Assembly (NCBI GenBank): GCA_049323795.1 | Contig: JBMOOH010000021.1 | Span: forward strand, 1-26,363 | DNA: 26,363 nucleotides | Reading direction: 5' to 3' | Origin: JAOADN01 sp049323795 | GTDB lineage: Bacteria; Pseudomonadota; Alphaproteobacteria; Rhodobacterales; Rhodobacteraceae | In this document: positions 22,527 to 26,363 of the stretch, piece by piece | Position numbering within the stretch: position 1 is the stretch's first letter | Layout of the letters: the number at the start of each line of letters is the position of its first letter | Notes under the pieces: model-generated | Told to the model about the DNA's origin: nothing | The model's database searches: none | Seen by the model: only the letters and a program-made list of their open reading frames with translations | Program-made: the position numbers and the translations under genes

Positions 22527-24091
22527 TGTCCCACCAGCGCCTCCTCATCATCGACTTCGGTTCCCAGGTCACGCAGCTGATCGCCCGCCGCCTGCGCGAA
22601 CTGAACGTCTACTGCGAGATCCACCCCTACAACCGGGTGGATGATGCCTTCCTCGCCCGGTTCCAGCCCAGGGCCGTGATCCTGTCGGGCGGCCCGGCCT
22701 CGGTCTTCGAGGATGGTGCGCCGCTTCCCCCGAAGTCGCTGTTTTCGCTCGATGTCCCGATCCTCGGCATCTGCTACGGCCAGCAGGCGATGATGCATCT
22801 CCTCGGCGGCAAGGTCGAACGCGGCCACGGCACCGCCGAGTTCGGGCGCGCCTTCGTGACCCCGACCGGCGCCCGCCTGCCCCTCCTCGACGGCTGGTTC
22901 GCGCCCGATCAGAACGGCGGCCGCGAGCAGGTCTGGATGTCCCACGGCGACCATGTCAGCCGGATCGCCCCCGGCTTCCAGGTCTACGGCACCTCGCCCA
23001 ACGCCCCCTTCGCCATCACCGCCGACCCGGCCCGCCGCTTCTTCGCCGTCCAGTTCCACCCCGAGGTGCACCACACCCCCAGGGGCCCGAAACTCTACGA
23101 GAACTTTGTCCGTCTCGCCGGGTTCACCGGCGACTGGACGATGGGCGCCTACCGCGACGAAGCGATCCGCAGGATCCGCAACCAGGTGGGCGGGGCCAAG
23201 GTCATCTGCGGCCTCTCGGGCGGCGTCGACTCCTCGGTCGCGGCCGTCCTGATCCACGAGGCGATCGGCGACCAGATCACCTGCGTCTTCGTGGACCACG
23301 GGCTCCTCCGGCTAAACGAGGCCGAGGAGGTGGTCGCGATGTTCCGCGACACCTACAGCATCCCGCTCATCCACGCCGACGAGAGCGCGCTGTTTCTCAA
23401 CGCCCTCGACGGCGTTTCCGACCCGGAGGTGAAGCGCAAGACGATCGGCAGGCTCTTCATCGACGTCTTCCAGAAGCACGCGGCGGAAATTGGCGGGGCA
23501 AAGTTCCTCGCGCAGGGCACCCTCTACCCGGATATCATTGAAAGTGTGAGCTTTTCAGGTGGACCCTCGGTCACCATCAAGTCCCACCACAACGTCGGCG
23601 GGCTTCCCGAGAAGATGGGCCTGGATCTCGTCGAACCGCTCCGCGAGCTCTTCAAGGACGAGGTGCGCGCCCTCGGCCGCGAGCTCGGCCTGCCCGACAG
23701 CTTCATCGGCCGCCACCCCTTCCCCGGCCCCGGCCTCGCCATCCGCTGCCCGGGCGAGATCACGCGCGAGAAGCTCGCCATCCTCCGTCAGGCCGATGCG
23801 GTCTATATCGACCAGATCCGCAGGCACGGCCTTTACGACGAGATCTGGCAGGCCTTTGCCGCGATCCTGCCGATGCGCACCGTGGGCGTGATGGGCGACG
23901 GGCGGACCTACGACTACGCCGTCTCGCTCCGCGCCGTCACCAGCGTCGACGGGATGACCGCCGACTACTTCCCCTTCACCCACGACTTCCTCGGCGAAAC
24001 CGCCACGCGGATCATCAACGAGGTGAGGGGTGTCAACCGGGTGTTCTATGACGTGACGTCCAAGCCGCCGGGGACGATCGAGCTGGAATAA
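22526..24091 (+). CDS. guaA: GMP synthase (glutamine-hydrolysing)
   Basis: GuaA converts XMP to GMP using glutamine and ATP, the last step of guanine nucleotide synthesis. The 521-residue protein has an N-terminal class I glutaminase domain with triad C83 (GICYGQQ), H178 and E180 (FHPEVHHT). An ATP-pyrophosphatase domain follows with P-loop SGGVDSS (231-237), and a C-terminal dimerisation domain ends KPPGTIELE. It appears complete and intact. No ribosome-binding site precedes ATG 22526. Its 3' end borders AT-richer DNA and an integrase gene; guaA is a recurrent insertion site for integrative elements, and insertion here has preserved the reading frame. Confidence 0.98.
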   Translation: MSHQRLLIIDFGSQVTQLIARRLRELNVYCEIHPYNRVDDAFLARFQPRAVILSGGPASVFEDGAPLPPKSLFSLDVPILGICYGQQAMMHLLGGKVERGHGTAEFGRAFVTPTGARLPLLDGWFAPDQNGGREQVWMSHGDHVSRIAPGFQVYGTSPNAPFAITADPARRFFAVQFHPEVHHTPRGPKLYENFVRLAGFTGDWTMGAYRDEAIRRIRNQVGGAKVICGLSGGVDSSVAAVLIHEAIGDQITCVFVDHGLLRLNEAEEVVAMFRDTYSIPLIHADESALFLNALDGVSDPEVKRKTIGRLFIDVFQKHAAEIGGAKFLAQGTLYPDIIESVSFSGGPSVTIKSHHNVGGLPEKMGLDLVEPLRELFKDEVRALGRELGLPDSFIGRHPFPGPGLAIRCPGEITREKLAILRQADAVYIDQIRRHGLYDEIWQAFAAILPMRTVGVMGDGRTYDYAVSLRAVTSVDGMTADYFPFTHDFLGETATRIINEVRGVNRVFYDVTSKPPGTIELE

Positions 24092-24116
24092 TTTTTGCCC
24101 ATCCGAGGGTATCCGA
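24060..24116. other. Probable attachment junction (attL side) at the 3' end of guaA
   Basis: Base composition changes sharply at the guaA stop (24089-24091) from very GC-rich to AT-richer DNA, and an integrase gene begins 294 bp later. The 3' end of guaA is a known target for tyrosine-recombinase elements. The core crossover sequence would lie in or just after the last guaA codons. No second copy is present in this window, so the exact core cannot be fixed; the partner end should be to the right. Confidence 0.45.
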
Positions 24117-24188
24117 AACTACGCCAGAATACGCTCTAACCCACTGAAAAACAAAAATAATGAAGCCAAAGCCTATCGAGGTCTATCG
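24101..24188. repeat. Helically phased direct repeats next to guaA
   Basis: ATCCGA occurs at 24101-24106 and 24111-24116, and CTATCG at 24173-24178 and 24183-24188. Each pair has a 10-bp period, one turn of the helix. Such spacing is typical of cooperative excisionase/Cox-type or recombination-accessory protein sites. The function is inferred from position between the guaA end and the integrase. Confidence 0.4.
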
Positions 24189-24218
24189 GTGGGCATAGAA
24201 CGCGTCTGTCGTGTCTGG

Positions 24219-24395
24219 TGACGGACCCGCCCCCCGTTGATCATCCGGAAAATCGAAAGTACCGTCAGAGCGACCGAGGCCAATGACGGTACTTTTCTCA
24301 GTCTAAAGAGCTGAAAATAAACGGAATTCTCCGTCAAATGCCTCCAAAAACCGCGTGACGGTCTTTTTTCCGCGAGGAGGCCCAAATGTTGACGG
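24219..24395. repeat. TGACGG motif, six copies before the integrase gene
   Basis: TGACGG or its complement occurs at 24219-24224, 24262-24267 (complement), 24284-24289, 24331-24336 (complement), 24356-24361 and 24390-24395. Three copies extend to TGACGGT followed by a pyrimidine-rich TACTTTC, TACTTTTC or CTTTTTT. Chance expectation for one hexamer on both strands in 177 bp is about 0.1. This resembles arm-type binding sites of a tyrosine integrase, or operators of the integrase promoter. Confidence 0.6.
24256..24295. promoter_or_regulatory. Perfect 12-bp inverted repeat upstream of the integrase
   Basis: AAAGTACCGTCA (24256-24267) and TGACGGTACTTT (24284-24295) are exact inverted copies separated by 16 bp, and each contains the repeated TGACGG motif. 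It may be a pair of head-to-head protein sites. It could also form a hairpin followed by TTTTCTC and act as a weak terminator for guaA. The motif repetition favours protein binding. Confidence 0.6.
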
Positions 24396-25642
24396 ACGCA
24401 GCACTCAAGTGCCTGAAACCAAAAGCGAAAATGTACAAGGTGTCAGATCGTGACGGCATGTATGTGCGCGTCGCACCGACAGGCGGCATCTCGTTCAGGC
24501 TCGACTACCGGCTGAATGGCAGGCGGGAGACCGTCCATCTTGGCAAGTACGCCCGAGATGGGATCACACTCGCCCGGGCGCGTGAACTGTGCCTGGACGC
24601 GAAACGGATGATCGCCGAAGGACGGTCTCCCGCGATTGAGAAGCAGCGGGATAAGCGCCGGATCAAAGAGGCCAAGAGTTTCGGCGAGTTTGGCGAAAAG
24701 TGGCTGACGGGCGCCCCGATGGCCGACAGCACGCGCGCCATGCGCCGCGCCATCTTCGAGCGTGAACTCAAGCCCGTCTGGCGGAACCGTTTGCTGACAG
24801 AGATTACCCCTGACGACTTGCGCGCCCATTGCGCCAAGATCGTGGAACGGGGTGCGCCGGCGACGGCCATCCATGTGCGGGACATCCTGAAGCAGATCTA
24901 CGCCTTCGCCATTCTTCACGGCGAGAAAGTCGCGAACCCGGCCGATGACGTCGGTCCTGCCTCGATCGCCACTTTCACGCCCAAGGACCGGGCGCTTTCA
25001 CCGACCGAGATCCGCATCATGCTCAAGCAGCTCGAGCATGTCGCGACGCTGCCGACGATCCGTCTCGGCATGAAGCTCTACCTCCTCACCATGGTCCGGA
25101 AGAGCGAGCTGCAAGACGCGGTGTGGGACGAGGTCGATTTCGAAAACGCCGTCTGGACGATCCCGAAGGAGCGCATGAAGCGATCGAAGCCGCACAATGT
25201 CTATCTGTGCCGGCAGACTCTCGACATCATGATCGCTCTCAAGACCTGCGCCGGTAATTCCCGGTATCTGCTGCCGTCCCGCTACGATGCGGATGCGCCG
25301 ATGTCGCGGGCGACCTTCAACCGGGTCACCTACGCTGTCGTCGAACAGGCCAAGAAGGAGGGGCTGCCGCTGGAGCCGTTCACCGTGCATGACCTACGCC
25401 GCACGGGCTCGACGCTGCTCAATGAGCTGGGCTTCAACCGCGACTGGATCGAAAAGTGCCTGGCGCACGAGGACGGACGTTCATCACGCGGCGTCTACAA
25501 CAAGGCCGAATACGAGGTTCAGCGTCGCCACATGATGCAGGAATGGGCTGACACCGTCGATGCCTGGGTCGAGGGCCGGAAGTATGTTCCGACGCTGCTG
25601 CCGACAGTCATGCCGCCTATCGCGCTCGATCCTGCCCTTTGA
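24386..25642 (+). CDS. P4-type tyrosine integrase
   Basis: The 418-residue site-specific recombinase is the kind that inserts and excises genomic islands. It has an N-terminal DUF4102/arm-binding domain (about 1-90; DGMYVRVAPTGGISFRLDYRLNGRRETVHLGKYARDGITLARARELCLDAK), a core-binding domain (about 95-190) and a catalytic domain with R238 (MVRKSEL), a lysine at 261-266 (PKERMKRSKP), H335 and R338 (HDLRRTGSTLL), H361 (CLAHED) and nucleophile Y371 (RGVYNKAEY). It looks intact. GAGGAGG about 5 nt before ATG 24386 is a strong ribosome-binding site. GC content is lower than in the core genes. Orientation and distance from guaA fit an element integrated at the guaA 3' end. Confidence 0.93.
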   Translation: MLTDAALKCLKPKAKMYKVSDRDGMYVRVAPTGGISFRLDYRLNGRRETVHLGKYARDGITLARARELCLDAKRMIAEGRSPAIEKQRDKRRIKEAKSFGEFGEKWLTGAPMADSTRAMRRAIFERELKPVWRNRLLTEITPDDLRAHCAKIVERGAPATAIHVRDILKQIYAFAILHGEKVANPADDVGPASIATFTPKDRALSPTEIRIMLKQLEHVATLPTIRLGMKLYLLTMVRKSELQDAVWDEVDFENAVWTIPKERMKRSKPHNVYLCRQTLDIMIALKTCAGNSRYLLPSRYDADAPMSRATFNRVTYAVVEQAKKEGLPLEPFTVHDLRRTGSTLLNELGFNRDWIEKCLAHEDGRSSRGVYNKAEYEVQRRHMMQEWADTVDAWVEGRKYVPTLLPTVMPPIALDPAL

Positions 25643-25892
25643 CCGGGCGGGATTTGCGCTTGGTGACGTCGGGATGCTGTGCGCGATGGATCGGCTTCGC
25701 GCGCCGCGCCAGCAACCAGGCCTGGACCTCGGCGAGATCCCAGACGATGCAGCGCGGCGACAGCGCGAAGCGGCGCGGGAATTCGCCGCGCTGCTCCATC
25801 TCATAGATCGTGCTGTCGGCCAAGGGCGCCATCTCGCGCAGCTGATGCCGCCTGATGGTCTTCCTGATCTCCAAAGGCTCGCTCTGACCCAT
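25617..25892 (-). CDS. AlpA-family regulator / excisionase-like protein
   Basis: The 91-residue product has the short MerR-like winged helix of AlpA proteins: RRHQLREMAPLADSTIYEMEQRGEFPRRFALSPRCIVWDLAEVQAWLLARR. AlpA of the E. coli island CP4-57 activates integrase expression, and related proteins act in excision; a similar role for the neighbouring integrase is likely. ATG 25892 is preceded by AAGGAG at 7 nt. A TTG two codons upstream (25898) is too close to that site. The gene is convergent with the integrase and its last 26 bp overlap the integrase 3' end (25617-25642), so the two transcripts are antisense there. Confidence 0.82.
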   Translation of the reverse strand: MGQSEPLEIRKTIRRHQLREMAPLADSTIYEMEQRGEFPRRFALSPRCIVWDLAEVQAWLLARRAKPIHRAQHPDVTKRKSRPVKGQDRAR

Positions 25893-26137
25893 GCTCAATC
25901 TCCTTCGCGGATGTCGCTGGCGATTGAGAACGATAGGTGCCGATCACGGAAGTCCCTTCCGAGTGGCGTGCGGCAATCTCGGGCTCTGGCGTAGAAATCG
26001 GCGGGTCCTTTTCAGTCCCGGCAGGCTGCCAGGTATCTGTCAGCCCACAGAATCTGCACGACTCGCCGCACGCGTTCCGCGCCGTAATTGCGCTGTTCAG
26101 ATCACGCACCATTTACTGCTTGCACCGGCGAGATGCG

Positions 26138-26363
26138 ATCCGGAAGTCCGCTATCTTCCCCAATGACGAGGCCATCGTCCGCCTGGTCGGGGCGCTGCTG
26201 CTGGGACAGAACGACGAATGGACCGTCCAGAGGGCACGCTACATGACGCTGGAAACCATCGCGCCGATGGGCGACGATCCCGTCATCAGCCTGCCCGCCG
26301 TGGCATCCCGATCAAGCAGGCCCGCGCCGAACATCACGGTGACGATCAGCGCCAGCTACACCA
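26138..26363 (+). pseudogene. Remnant of an IS256-family transposase (C-terminal end), runs to window edge
   Basis: In one plus-strand frame the sequence reads FPNDEAIVRLVGALLL, then QNDEWTVQRARYMTLETIAP and DDPVISLPAVAS. This is the C-terminal signature of a group of IS256 (Mutator-type) transposases. Only about 60 residues of this end are present. Upstream sequence does not carry the rest of the transposase, including its DDE residues, and the segment before FPND looks degraded. The frame continues past the usual C-terminus to the window edge. It is a 5'-truncated, probably inactive IS fragment within the island. The 245 bp between it and the AlpA start hold no clear gene. Confidence 0.65.

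Noticed and set aside
24350..24367. Intrinsic terminator (ACCG/CGGT followed by TTTTTT)
   Set aside because: The stem is only 4 bp and the T-run is just ahead of the integrase ribosome-binding site; the sequence is one of the TGACGG repeats.
24173..24385. 70-aa minus-strand open frame between guaA and the integrase
   Set aside because: It spans the repeated TGACGG region and has no domain; the region is better explained as recombination/regulatory DNA.
24092..24385. tRNA or other structured RNA as the integration target
   Set aside because: No cloverleaf or CCA-like end is visible; the guaA coding end is the more likely target.
25801..26112. 103-aa minus-strand open frame upstream of the AlpA-like gene
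   Set aside because: It overlaps the AlpA-like gene in another frame and shows no recognisable domain; a small cryptic gene cannot be excluded but is not supported.

Overview
The window is chromosomal DNA of very high GC content from an alphaproteobacterium, most likely a member of the Rhodobacteraceae. The evidence is the cell-cycle regulator CtrA, the DUF6456/DUF6477 gene pair, a LuxR-type membrane regulator beside ssb, and an XerD / CorC-like gene pair preceded by two exported or membrane proteins of unknown function. Most of the window (about 85-24091) is ordinary core genome. The last 2.3 kb (24092-26363) has lower GC content and looks like the left end of a mobile island inserted at the 3' end of guaA.

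Layout: LuxR-type membrane regulator (-); ssb (+); aroK-aroB operon (-, ATGA overlap); a 45-aa membrane protein, a 520-aa exported protein, xerD and a CNNM/CBS (HlyC/CorC) gene as a + strand run with overlapping or nearly overlapping ends; hisI (-) divergent from an IscU/NifU-like scaffold gene (+); a 43-aa single-TM protein (-); ligA-recG (-, ATGA overlap); about 1 kb without a recognisable gene but full of short tandem duplications; ctrA (-); lipA (-) divergent from katG (+); a DUF6456 HTH protein (-) divergent from a DUF6477 protein (+); an MttB-family methyltransferase (-); guaA (+); then a P4-type tyrosine integrase (+), an AlpA-like regulator (-, tail-to-tail overlap) and a decayed IS256-family transposase end (+).

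DNA maintenance is the main theme: ssb, recG, ligA, xerD, and CtrA as the cell-cycle regulator. The rest are biosynthesis genes (aroK/aroB for chorismate, hisI for histidine, lipA for lipoate, guaA for GMP) and oxidative defence (katG). CtrA-like TTAA motifs lie upstream of ctrA itself, between the DUF6456 and DUF6477 genes, and (half-sites only) upstream of ssb. An Irr/ICE-like dyad overlaps the presumed katG promoter.

I did not find a clearly new multi-gene system. The observations most worth following are: the repeated TGACGG motif and helically phased repeats between guaA and the integrase, which look like a recombination control region; a local abundance of perfect 11-16 bp tandem duplications in non-coding DNA and protein linkers, including an in-frame expansion that lengthens the LuxR-type protein; the possible CtrA control of the DUF6456/DUF6477 pair; and two small membrane-protein genes. 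All functional names rest on reading motifs by eye, with no database search.
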